Source: Mesoflavibacter sp.
GTDB lineage: Bacteria > Pseudomonadota > Alphaproteobacteria > UBA8366 > Aestuariispiraceae
Length of the DNA: 64,000 bases
Reading direction: 5' to 3'
Assembly: GCA_017792345.1 (NCBI GenBank)
Contig: CP051228.1
Location: 2,680,501 to 2,744,500, forward strand
The position numbers and the translations under genes are program-made. The stretch's first letter is position 1. Every line of letters begins with the position of its first letter. Shown here piece after piece: positions 9,042 through 16,776 of this stretch. Under the pieces are notes generated by a model that saw nothing but the letters and a program-made list of their open reading frames with translations, was not told the origin of the DNA and did no database searches.

Positions 9042-11324
9042 TCACTCCGCGGCAAGCGGCGCGGCCTGCTCCTTCATCAGTTTCAGAAGGCGCGGCGGCG
9101 ACATCGGCAGTTCTTCCGGACGTGCCCCGACGGCGGCGGCCACCGCATTCGCGATGGCGCCCAGCGGCGGCACGATGGAGGTCTCGCCGACCCCCCGGAC
9201 CCCGTAGGGGTGACCCGGGTTGGGCACTTCGACGATCTGGGTGTCGATCATCGGCAGGTCCGATGCGACCGGGACCCGGTAATCGAGGAAGCCCGGATTC
9301 TCCATCACGCCCTTGTCGTTGTAGATGTATTCCTCGTTCAGGGCCCAGCCGATGCCCTGCACGGCGCCACCCTGCATTTGACCTTCGACATAGGCTGGGC
9401 TGACTGCTTTACCGGCATCCTGCACGATCAGGTAGCGCAGAATGGTGATCCGGCCGGTGCCGCGGTCGACTTCGGCATCGACGACATGGGTCGCGAAGCT
9501 GGGACCGGCCCCGTCGGCGCTGATCTCGTAGTGACCGGCGATCGGGCCGCCGGTCTCGCCGGCCTGTTTCGCGATTTCCTTGATGGTCAGGGGCGGGAAC
9601 TCACCGGCATTCGGCCCGGCGGGCACGGCGGCGCCGTTTTCCCATTTGACCGCGTCGGCGGCGATGCCCCACATCTTGGCCGCCCGTTCGCACAGAACCT
9701 TCTTGGCGTTGCGCGCGGCTTCGATGGTGGCGAGGCCACTGGCGAAGGTCACGCGGCTGCCGTCGGTGACATCGTTGAAGCCCAGCGATCCGGTGTCGGC
9801 GATGATGGTCTGGACATGGTGATAGGGGATGCCCAGTTCTTCCGCCGCCATGGCGCACATGGACGCGCGGCTGCCGCCGATATCCGGCGTACCGACCGAC
9901 AGGGCGACCGTGCCGTCGATGTTCAGGTTCAGCGTCACCGCTGTCTGGCCGCCGAAATTGAACCAGAAGCCGCAGGAAACGCCCCGGCCCTGGTTCGGCC
10001 CAAGTTTCACGGAGTAGTTCGGGTGGGCCTTGGCCGCTTCCAGTGTCTCGACCAGGCCGATATCGCTATAGGTCGGGCCATAGGACGACCGCGAACCGGA
10101 TGTGGCCGCATTCTTCAGGCGGAAATCGATCGGGTCCATGCCCAGGGCGTAGGCCATTTCCTCGATCACGCTTTCCACCGCGAATGCGGCCATCGGTGCG
10201 CCGGGCGCACGATAGGCGGCCTGTTTCGGGCGGTTGGTGACGACGTCCCAGCCAATGGCCTTGATCGCTTTCGGCTGATAGCACGCGAAAGCGGCCATCG
10301 CGCCCATCGACACGGGAGAGCCGGGGAAGGCGCCGCCCTGATACTTCAGTTCGGATTCCGCCGCCGTGATCGTGCCGTCCTTCTTGGCACCGATCTTGAC
10401 CCAAATGGCGCTGGAGGCCGTCGGACCGGTGGCACGGAAGACTTCGTCGCGGGTCATCACGATCTTGACCGGCTTGCCCGCCTTGCGCGACAGGACCAGT
10501 GCGACCGGTTCGATGAAGACGGTTGTCTTGCCGCCGAACCCGCCGCCGATTTCCGACGCCGTGACGCGCAGCTTGGACACGTCCATGCCGGCGATCTGGG
10601 CACAGACGTCGCGGACCATGAAATGGCCTTGCGTGCAGCACCAGATCTCGCCCGATCCGTCGCCCGAGACATTCGCCAGACAGGCATGCGGCTCGATATA
10701 GCCCTGGTGGGCTGCGCCGGTACGGAACTGGCGTTCGATGACGATATCCGCCTCTGCGAAGCCTGCCTCGACATCGCCATGCCCCAGTTCCAGGCGCTCG
10801 GCGATATTGGTCGGCTTGTCTTCGGCACCGTCGACGCCTTCGGTCCGCAGATGGTCGTGCAGGATCGGCGCGTCGTCGGCCATGGCCAGTTCGACGTCGA
10901 CGACATGGGGCAGGACCTCATAGTCGACTTCAATCAGGGACAGGGCCTTGCGGGCGACGCGCGGATTGACCGCCGCGACGGCGGCGACCGCGTGCCCGTC
11001 ATACAGCGCCTTTTCGCGCGCCATGACGTTGTAGCGGATATTGGTCAATTCGCCGTCCGCCAGAACCGCCGGATTGTCCGGAAAATCGTCGCGGGTGACG
11101 ATGGCCTTCACACCCGGCAGAGCGGCGGCCTTCGACGTGTCGATGGACCGGATACGCGCATGGGCATGCGGGCTGCGCAGGATCTTGGCGTGCAGCATGC
11201 CCGGCGCGGACATGTCGGCACCGAACTTGGCGCGGCCGGTGACCTTGTCGACGCCGTCCGGGCGGTTGTGGCGGTGGCCGACGACCTTGAACGGGTTCGG
11301 GGCGATGTCGCGATCAAGCGGCAT
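9042..11324 (-). CDS. Xanthine dehydrogenase-family molybdopterin-binding subunit
   Basis: Large catalytic subunit of a three-subunit molybdenum hydroxylase, which hydroxylates an aldehyde or N-heterocycle with water as the oxygen source. The 760-residue protein has the family's two Mo-cofactor domains, including EIGGGFGGK (about 258-266), AYRAPGAP (about 369) and GVGET near 709-713, whose Glu is the expected catalytic base. The active-site loop is not the AYRCSFR of form I CO dehydrogenase nor the AYRGAGR of form II, so a CO dehydrogenase label is not justified. The ATG at 11324 follows AGGAGA and overlaps the iron-sulfur subunit by 11 bases. The substrate is unknown. Confidence 0.9.
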   Translation of the reverse strand: MPLDRDIAPNPFKVVGHRHNRPDGVDKVTGRAKFGADMSAPGMLHAKILRSPHAHARIRSIDTSKAAALPGVKAIVTRDDFPDNPAVLADGELTNIRYNVMAREKALYDGHAVAAVAAVNPRVARKALSLIEVDYEVLPHVVDVELAMADDAPILHDHLRTEGVDGAEDKPTNIAERLELGHGDVEAGFAEADIVIERQFRTGAAHQGYIEPHACLANVSGDGSGEIWCCTQGHFMVRDVCAQIAGMDVSKLRVTASEIGGGFGGKTTVFIEPVALVLSRKAGKPVKIVMTRDEVFRATGPTASSAIWVKIGAKKDGTITAAESELKYQGGAFPGSPVSMGAMAAFACYQPKAIKAIGWDVVTNRPKQAAYRAPGAPMAAFAVESVIEEMAYALGMDPIDFRLKNAATSGSRSSYGPTYSDIGLVETLEAAKAHPNYSVKLGPNQGRGVSCGFWFNFGGQTAVTLNLNIDGTVALSVGTPDIGGSRASMCAMAAEELGIPYHHVQTIIADTGSLGFNDVTDGSRVTFASGLATIEAARNAKKVLCERAAKMWGIAADAVKWENGAAVPAGPNAGEFPPLTIKEIAKQAGETGGPIAGHYEISADGAGPSFATHVVDAEVDRGTGRITILRYLIVQDAGKAVSPAYVEGQMQGGAVQGIGWALNEEYIYNDKGVMENPGFLDYRVPVASDLPMIDTQIVEVPNPGHPYGVRGVGETSIVPPLGAIANAVAAAVGARPEELPMSPPRLLKLMKEQAAPLAAE

Positions 11325-11802
11325 TGCTTTCTCCTCTCATTTCGGCGGCGGCGGCCTGCACGGCGCGGATGATCTTGTCATATCCGGTGCAGCGGCAGAG
11401 GTTGCCGGCCAGCCAGTAACGGATTTCGGTTTCGTCCGGATTGGGGTTCTTTTCCAGCAACGCCTTCGCGGCGACCAGGATGCCCGGCGTGCAGATGCCG
11501 CATTGCAGGGCGGCATTGTCCAGGAACTGGCGCTGCAGCGGGTGCAGCGTTTCGCCGTCCGACATGCCCTCGATGGTCGCGACGCTGCGGCCTTCGGCCT
11601 CCGCGCCCAGCACCAGGCAGGAACAAACCGGGCGGCCGTCCAGCATCACGGTGCAGGCGCCACAATCCCCGGTGCCGCAGCCTTCCTTGGACCCGGTCAT
11701 CTGCAGCCGGTCCCGCAGGACGTCCAGCAGCGTCTCTTCGGCGTCGCAGAGATATTCGACGGTATCGCCGTTGATCTCGGTGGTTACATGAACCTGACTC
11801 AT
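11314..11802 (-). CDS. 2Fe-2S subunit of molybdenum hydroxylase
   Basis: Electron-transfer subunit carrying two [2Fe-2S] clusters. The 162-residue protein has the plant-ferredoxin-type set Cys42, Cys47, Cys50 and Cys62, and the second-cluster set Cys101, Cys104, Cys136 and Cys138 (QCGICTPG and NLCRCTGY), as in CoxS and the small subunits of xanthine dehydrogenases. I chose the ATG at 11802; the frame is open upstream but that part is unlike the family. The gene starts 13 bases after the FAD subunit stop and overlaps the large subunit by 11 bases, so the three are one transcript. Confidence 0.93.
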   Translation of the reverse strand: MSQVHVTTEINGDTVEYLCDAEETLLDVLRDRLQMTGSKEGCGTGDCGACTVMLDGRPVCSCLVLGAEAEGRSVATIEGMSDGETLHPLQRQFLDNAALQCGICTPGILVAAKALLEKNPNPDETEIRYWLAGNLCRCTGYDKIIRAVQAAAAEMRGESNAA

Positions 11803-11815
11803 TGGTAATCCCCGC

Positions 11816-12679
11816 TTATCGATTGGCCAGCGCGCGTTCCAGCGCGATCTTGGCGGTGCGTTTGGCGAGCGTACCCGCGATTTCAACGCGGAATTCGACG
11901 GTCCCACGCTTGTCGTTGATCGGAGTTGCGGCGGCCGAACAGGCGGCGGCCAACGCATCCAGCGCGGCGTCGTCGACCTTGGTGCCGATCAGCGCCTTGG
12001 CGGCGTCCGCGACCAGCAGAACCTTGGCCGACACTGCGCCCAGAGAAACCCGGGCGTCGGTGCAGGTGCCGCTGCTATCGACCGTCAGGCAGATGCCGAC
12101 TCCGACGACCGCGATGTCCATTTCCGTTCGCGGGATGAAGCGCAGATAGGCGTCACCGGTACCCTTCGGGCGGGCGGGCAGCAGGATCGATTCGACGATC
12201 TCGCCCTTTGCCAGATTGGTCTTGCCCGGTCCTGCCACGACATCTTCGACCGGAATGTCCCGCGTGCCGTTCGGGCCGGTCACTCGCGCCGTCGCCGCGG
12301 CGGCGACCAAGGCGGGGACGCTGTCGGCGGCAGGGGACGCGTTGCACAGATTGCCGGACATGGTGCAGCGGCCCTGCACCTGGGTCGATCCGATCAGGCC
12401 CGCCGCCTCGCAGACGCCGGGCCATCCGGCGACGGCCTCGGCATGCTCGTTCAGCGCGGCCGTCGGGACCGACGCGCCGACGCGCAGTCCGCCGCCTTCC
12501 GGCGTAATCTGGCCGAGAGCGCCGATCCGTTTCAGGTCGACGATCAAATCCGGTTCGATATGGCCGGAACGCAGACGGACCAGCAGGTCCGTACCACCCG
12601 CCAATACGTGGGCCCGACCGGGTTCGCCGGCCAGCAGAGCGACGGCGTCTTGCACCGTCGTCGGACTCTCAAATCGCAT
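11816..12679 (-). CDS. FAD-binding subunit of molybdenum hydroxylase
   Basis: Medium subunit that passes electrons from the iron-sulfur clusters to the final acceptor through FAD. The 287-residue protein has the PCMH-type FAD motifs VLAGGTDLLV (25-34) and GNLCNASPAADS (109-120), followed by the CO_deh_flav_C domain. It is the first gene of the order FAD, 2Fe-2S, Mo subunit, MoaD-like. The start at 12679 is preceded by GAGGTG at good spacing. A 131-base gap containing an inverted repeat separates it from the upstream FAD/GcvT gene on the same strand. Confidence 0.92.
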   Translation of the reverse strand: MRFESPTTVQDAVALLAGEPGRAHVLAGGTDLLVRLRSGHIEPDLIVDLKRIGALGQITPEGGGLRVGASVPTAALNEHAEAVAGWPGVCEAAGLIGSTQVQGRCTMSGNLCNASPAADSVPALVAAAATARVTGPNGTRDIPVEDVVAGPGKTNLAKGEIVESILLPARPKGTGDAYLRFIPRTEMDIAVVGVGICLTVDSSGTCTDARVSLGAVSAKVLLVADAAKALIGTKVDDAALDALAAACSAAATPINDKRGTVEFRVEIAGTLAKRTAKIALERALANR

Positions 12680-12765
12680 TTAAATCACCTCTGAATTCCG
12701 AAGGGCGTCTGTCCCGAAACCGACAGAACGCCATGTTCCGTTCCAAGTGTGTCGTTTCCGTTGGC

Positions 12766-12805
12766 CCGGTTCAAGCCGCAGAATTCTCAACCCGACTTGA
12801 ACCGG
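12766..12805. other. 10-base inverted repeat between FAD/GcvT gene and hydroxylase operon
   Basis: CCGGTTCAAG (12766-12775) and CTTGAACCGG (12796-12805) are perfect inverted copies around a 20-base loop. They lie just downstream of the FAD/GcvT stop and about 90-130 bases upstream of the hydroxylase operon. With no T-run it could be a rho-independent-like hairpin, an operator for the hydroxylase promoter, or an mRNA end-stabilising element. Confidence 0.4.
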
Positions 12806-12810
12806 ATGCT

Positions 12811-15225
12811 CTATTTCCGCATGCACGCGCCCTGGGGATCATGCGGCGATGCCGGAATGACGCGGGCGGTGCGTTCGACCCCAACGATATGGACAGACAG
12901 CTCGGTGCCCAGCGCCAAATAGTCCGGTTCCAACAGGGCCATTGCCAGGCTCTTGCCGACAGTGTGGCCGTATCCGCCCGACGTCACGTATCCGACACGC
13001 TTGCCGTCCTTCCAGATCGGTTCGTACCCCGATGCGTCCGCGCCGTCCGAATCGACCTCCAGTGTGACGAGGCGCAGAGGGGCGGTGTTCCCGTCCTTTT
13101 CCTGACGGGCGGCGTCCTTGCCGTGGAAATCGCCCTTGTCCCAGGCGATCCAGCGGTCCATTCCCGTCATGCCCGGCGTCCGGTCCTGCATGAATTCCGC
13201 GTTCCAGATGCCGAAGCTTTTCTCCAGGCGCAGGGAATTCATCGCATAGAAACCGAATTCTCGGATTCCGAATTCCGCCCCGGCTTCCAGAAGCATCTCG
13301 CGAAGAGCGATATGTTCCAACGCACCGCAATTGATCTCGTATCCCAGCTCGCCGGTTACCGACATGCGCGCGACCTTGGCGCGGATCAGCCCGACATCCA
13401 GGGTACGGCAGCCGAAAATCGGGAATGCCTCGTTGCCGACATCCTGATGGGTCAGCTTTTCCAGAACCTTGCGGGAATTCGGGCCGGACAGAGAGAAGCC
13501 GCAGGTCGCGTCGGAAATGTCGCGGACCTGAACTTCCCCTTCCAGATGATCGTTGAACCAGCGCATATGCCATTGGCGCAGGTAATATGATCCCATGACC
13601 CACCAGGACCCGTCGCCCCAGTTGAACACGGTCAGATCGCCCTTCAGCTTGCCTTCCGGCGACAACATCGGGGCCAACCGCGCGCGCCCGGGTTTTGGCA
13701 GGCGGCTCGCCATCATCCGGTCCAGCCAGGCTTCAGCACCCGGTCCGGTGATTTCATACCGAGAGAAGCCGGTGATATCCAAAAGGCCGACATTCTCGCG
13801 CACGGCCTTGCATTCCTCCGCGACGATGGCGAAGGCGTTGGAACGCTTCAGGGTGGGGGTTTCCTTGAACCCTTCCGGTCCGAAGACCAGGGGGACTTCC
13901 AATCCCCAGCTGTTGCCCCACTGACAGCCCGCGGCGGTCATGCCGTCATAGGCGGGGGCTTTCTTCAACGGCCGTCCGGCAGGAAGCTGCTCGTTCGGAT
14001 AGGTCATCACAAAGCGGCGGGAATAGAACTGGCCCGTCGTCTGCTTGATGTATTCCCGGTTCGAGGTAAAGGCGCCGTAGCGGGCGATGTCCATGGGCCA
14101 GGCATCGGCTTCCGTGTCGCCATGGATCATCCATTCGGCCAGGGTCTTGCCGACGCCGCCGCCCTGCAGGAAGCCCGCCATGACACCGCAGGCCAGCCAG
14201 TAATTGCGCATGCCGGGAACAGGCCCGACCAGCGGATTGCCGTCCGGCGAGAAGGTGAAGGCGCCGTTGACCCAGCGCTTCACGCCGACCTCCTGAAGGC
14301 AGGGATAGCGGTTGAATCCCATCTCCAGTTCTTTCTCGATCCGGTCAAAGTTCTCCTGGATCAGTTCGAACCCGTAATCCCAGGGCGCGCCGTCCATATT
14401 CCAGTGCTGATGGTTGACCTCATAGATCCCCAGCAGCACGCCTTTCTGGTCCTGGCGCAGATAGGTGAAGCCTTCCAGATCGACCGTCATCGGCACTTCG
14501 AAATCCAGTGCGGCGACTTCGGGGATGTCGTCGGTGACCAGGTAGTGATGTTCCAACGGCGACAACGGCAGATCCAGACCGACCATGCGACCGACCTGCT
14601 TGGCCCACAGGCCGCCGGCATTGACCACATGTTCGGCGTGGATCGTGCCCTTTTCGGTGACAACGTCCCAGCTTCCGTCCGGGCGCTGGATCAGTTCCTC
14701 GACCTTGTTGTGCTCGATGACGTCGGCGCCGCGCAGCTTGGCGGCCTTGGCATAGGCGTGGACGGTGCCGGTCGTGTCGATATAGCCCTCACGGTCTGCC
14801 CACAGGCCGCCGATCACGCCGGTAATGTCCATGATCGGGCATTTTTCCTTAACCTCCTGCGGCGTCATCAGATAGCAGTCTTCGATGCCGATGGTCTGGA
14901 AGATGCGATAGGCGGATTGCAGCCATTCCCAGCGGTTCGGGTCCGCCGCGACGGTAATCCCACCGGTCATGTGCAGGCCGATATCCTGACCGGATTCCTT
15001 CTCGATTTCGGACAGAAGGTCGATCGTATAGGCCTGAAGCGCCGCCATGTTCGGGTCGGCGTTCAGCGCGTGGATGCCACCGGCGGCATGCCAGGACGAG
15101 CCCGCCGTCAAAATCGAGCGTTCGACCAATGCGACATCGGTCCAGCCAAATTTGGCGAGATGGTACAGAACGGATGCCCCGACGACCCCACCGCCGACGA
15201 CGACCACGCGATACGAAGATTTCAT
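12811..15225 (-). CDS. FAD-dependent dimethylglycine/sarcosine dehydrogenase-like enzyme fused to GcvT domain
   Basis: Oxidative N-demethylase: the FAD domain oxidises an N-methyl group and the C-terminal aminomethyltransferase-like domain passes the one-carbon unit to tetrahydrofolate. The 804-residue protein has an N-terminal dinucleotide motif GGGVVGAS (11-18), SSWHAAGG with His46 at the place where the family links FAD covalently, a DAO domain to about 370, then GCV_T and GCV_T_C domains to the end. It is a paralogue of the gene at 54681, with the same architecture. It stands between the TetR gene and the molybdenum hydroxylase operon, on the same strand as both. The true substrate (dimethylglycine, sarcosine or another N-methyl amine) is open. 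Confidence 0.88.
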   Translation of the reverse strand: MKSSYRVVVVGGGVVGASVLYHLAKFGWTDVALVERSILTAGSSWHAAGGIHALNADPNMAALQAYTIDLLSEIEKESGQDIGLHMTGGITVAADPNRWEWLQSAYRIFQTIGIEDCYLMTPQEVKEKCPIMDITGVIGGLWADREGYIDTTGTVHAYAKAAKLRGADVIEHNKVEELIQRPDGSWDVVTEKGTIHAEHVVNAGGLWAKQVGRMVGLDLPLSPLEHHYLVTDDIPEVAALDFEVPMTVDLEGFTYLRQDQKGVLLGIYEVNHQHWNMDGAPWDYGFELIQENFDRIEKELEMGFNRYPCLQEVGVKRWVNGAFTFSPDGNPLVGPVPGMRNYWLACGVMAGFLQGGGVGKTLAEWMIHGDTEADAWPMDIARYGAFTSNREYIKQTTGQFYSRRFVMTYPNEQLPAGRPLKKAPAYDGMTAAGCQWGNSWGLEVPLVFGPEGFKETPTLKRSNAFAIVAEECKAVRENVGLLDITGFSRYEITGPGAEAWLDRMMASRLPKPGRARLAPMLSPEGKLKGDLTVFNWGDGSWWVMGSYYLRQWHMRWFNDHLEGEVQVRDISDATCGFSLSGPNSRKVLEKLTHQDVGNEAFPIFGCRTLDVGLIRAKVARMSVTGELGYEINCGALEHIALREMLLEAGAEFGIREFGFYAMNSLRLEKSFGIWNAEFMQDRTPGMTGMDRWIAWDKGDFHGKDAARQEKDGNTAPLRLVTLEVDSDGADASGYEPIWKDGKRVGYVTSGGYGHTVGKSLAMALLEPDYLALGTELSVHIVGVERTARVIPASPHDPQGACMRK

Positions 15226-15310
15226 TCCCCGACTCCCTGACCTGAACTTTCGATTTGCGCTACGCTAACGCGGCACGCCGGGAACGGAGGTTTGGAACAC
15301 GACCACGCTC

Positions 15311-15326
15311 TGTCGGTTTCGCGACA
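15311..15326. promoter_or_regulatory. Dyad upstream of FAD/GcvT gene
   Basis: TGTCG-N6-CGACA, a perfect 5-base dyad, sits 86 bases upstream of the FAD/GcvT start, in the only gap between that gene and the TetR gene. It is a plausible operator or activator site; no factor can be named. Confidence 0.3.
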
Positions 15327-15361
15327 TTTTTCCGGTGAATTTGCCCCTAGTCTCCGTGTCG

Positions 15362-15967
15362 TTAACTGTCGGTGTAGTAAGAGCCGAGCGTCCTGCGGAT
15401 TTCCGCACGGCAATCCCGCAATGGGTTGGTGGTTTGCCGCGCCTTGGCGAGGGTCATCGCGCCCGAATAGGCGGCGATCACGAAGCCCGCCAACCGGTCT
15501 GACGGCATCGGCGTGGCGCGGCCCTCCTTACTGTCCGTTTCGAATTTCCCGGCCAGCGCAGAGTGCCATTCGTCATAAAGCGTCGCCATCGCGTGCCGCA
15601 GGTCTGCATCATGCCCGGATAATTCCTGGGCCAGATTGCCCAGAGGGCACCCTTTGACCGCGTTGTTTCGATCCAATGAGGCGATGATGTCCCGAAACAC
15701 TTCATCGATCCCCAAGGCGGCGGTCTTGGCGTGCAGGACCGGTTCGATCCATGTTTTCGTGACGGATCGGCGGACCTTGTCGTCCACGACGGCGAGGCCA
15801 AGAACTTTCTTGGACGGGAAGTGGTGCGCGAAGGCGCCGCTGGTCACACCGGCGGCCTCCTTCAGCGCCTGCATGCCGGTCGCGTGATACCCGGCCTCGG
15901 TAAATGCGGTGAAGGCGACGTCCAGAATTCTGTCCCGCATGCGGGCCGGGTCGTTCGTTCGGGCCAT
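15362..15967 (-). CDS. TetR-family repressor (LmrA/YxaF- or NemR-like)
   Basis: DNA-binding repressor of 201 residues. The N-terminal helix-turn-helix is clear (TGMQALKEAAGVTSGAFAHH, about 30-49). The ligand domain has KGCPLGNLAQE (about 105-115), the segment found in LmrA/YxaF- and NemR-type members; Cys107 is close to the position of the regulatory cysteine Cys106 of E. coli NemR, so electrophile or redox sensing is possible (inference). The start at 15967 was chosen over an upstream in-frame start because it directly precedes the family's first helix. The gene is divergent from a NIPSNAP gene, and two operator-like repeats overlap the promoter between them. Confidence 0.88.
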   Translation of the reverse strand: MARTNDPARMRDRILDVAFTAFTEAGYHATGMQALKEAAGVTSGAFAHHFPSKKVLGLAVVDDKVRRSVTKTWIEPVLHAKTAALGIDEVFRDIIASLDRNNAVKGCPLGNLAQELSGHDADLRHAMATLYDEWHSALAGKFETDSKEGRATPMPSDRLAGFVIAAYSGAMTLAKARQTTNPLRDCRAEIRRTLGSYYTDS

Positions 15968-16011
15968 ATCGGTACTTTCGAAGCGGTCACAATCACTGCA
16001 TTTTCGCCGTC

Positions 16012-16040
16012 TTGACAAAACGGGTCAATCGTCCTGTTAT
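16012..16040 (+). promoter_or_regulatory. Sigma-70-type promoter of the NIPSNAP gene
   Basis: A consensus -35 box TTGACA (16012-16017) and a -10-like TGTTAT (16035-16040) are spaced by 17 bases. The start codon at 16075 follows about 35 bases later, with GAGGG as ribosome-binding site. Both operator copies overlap or touch this promoter. Confidence 0.6.
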
Positions 16041-16062
16041 AAACAGGTCAATCAACCTGTTT
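16018..16062. promoter_or_regulatory. Tandem TetR operator (two related palindromes)
   Basis: The second copy (16041-16062) is a perfect dyad, AAACAGGT-N6-ACCTGTTT with spacer CAATCA. The first copy (16018-16039) is a degenerate version, AAACGGGT-N6-TCCTGTTA with spacer CAATCG. They repeat at a 23-base interval and cover the spacer, the -10 box and the start of transcription of the NIPSNAP promoter. This is the layout of a TetR repressor site controlling the neighbouring gene. Confidence 0.7.
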
Positions 16063-16074
16063 GAGGGTTTCGAA

Positions 16075-16773
16075 ATGGGAATTGTGTACGAGCTTCGCCG
16101 GTATCGGCTCAAACCGGGTGGCTACGCAGCGCTTAGCGAATTGTTCGATAGGGCTTTCGTGAGCCCGCAGATCGAATTGGGAATGGAACTTCCTGGGGAA
16201 TTCGCGGACCTGGACGACCCGGACACCTTTGTCTGGTTGCGGTCCTTTCCGAACATGGCCGTACGGCGGGACGCACTTTCGGCATTCTATACCGGCCCGG
16301 TCTGGCGGGCGCATGGCGGCGCCGCGAATGCGACCATGGTGAACTCGGACAATGTCCTGTTGCTGAAGCGGACGGACTCCGATCTTCCCCTGACCCGGGA
16401 CGTGGTCCGGGCCATGGCGTCGGAGGGCATGGGGGTGATGACGACCTGCTCGTTGGCTCCAGGTGGCGCGGAAGGGTTCGCCGCTGAATTCGAAGCGGCG
16501 GCGCGTCCGGTCCTGGAACGCGCCGGGATGAAGATCGCGGCCTGTTTCGTAACGGAGAACAGCCCCAACAGTTTTCCCAGACTGCCAATCCGGGAGGGAG
16601 AGACAGTATTCGTCTGGTTGTCAGTCTTCGCCTCGGATGAAGCTTACGCAGCCTATCGCGACGCTTTGGCCATCGATCCGGATTGGCGGGACCGGGTCTT
16701 TCCAGCGTTGAACAGGTTGGTCTGGCGGCCGATGGAAACGGCGCGTCTCCGGCTATTCCCTTCCGCGCATTGA
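16075..16773 (+). CDS. NIPSNAP-family protein
   Basis: A 232-residue soluble protein with two ferredoxin-like (dimeric alpha-beta barrel) halves, as in NIPSNAP proteins: it opens with VYELRRYRLKPG, has WLRSFPNMAVRRDALSAFY, and a second similar half near FVWLSVFASDEAYAAY. The biochemical role of bacterial NIPSNAP proteins is not well established; many are linked to detoxification or co-regulated with oxidoreductases. Here it is the only gene behind the TetR-controlled promoter. The ATG at 16075 follows GAGGG and is preferred over the upstream in-frame alternative start at 16012. Confidence 0.8.
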   Translation: MGIVYELRRYRLKPGGYAALSELFDRAFVSPQIELGMELPGEFADLDDPDTFVWLRSFPNMAVRRDALSAFYTGPVWRAHGGAANATMVNSDNVLLLKRTDSDLPLTRDVVRAMASEGMGVMTTCSLAPGGAEGFAAEFEAAARPVLERAGMKIAACFVTENSPNSFPRLPIREGETVFVWLSVFASDEAYAAYRDALAIDPDWRDRVFPALNRLVWRPMETARLRLFPSAH

Positions 16774-16776
16774 GCG

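Noticed and set aside
9042-11324. CO dehydrogenase (CoxL) identity
   Set aside because: The active-site loop reads AYRAPGAP, not the form I AYRCSFR or the form II AYRGAGR, so only a general molybdenum hydroxylase call is justified.
8874-11372. Very long open frame (832 codons) on the plus strand
   Set aside because: It is antisense to the molybdenum hydroxylase subunits, which have clear catalytic motifs. Its product is rich in Arg, Gly and His and has no domain features. High-GC DNA often gives such shadow frames.
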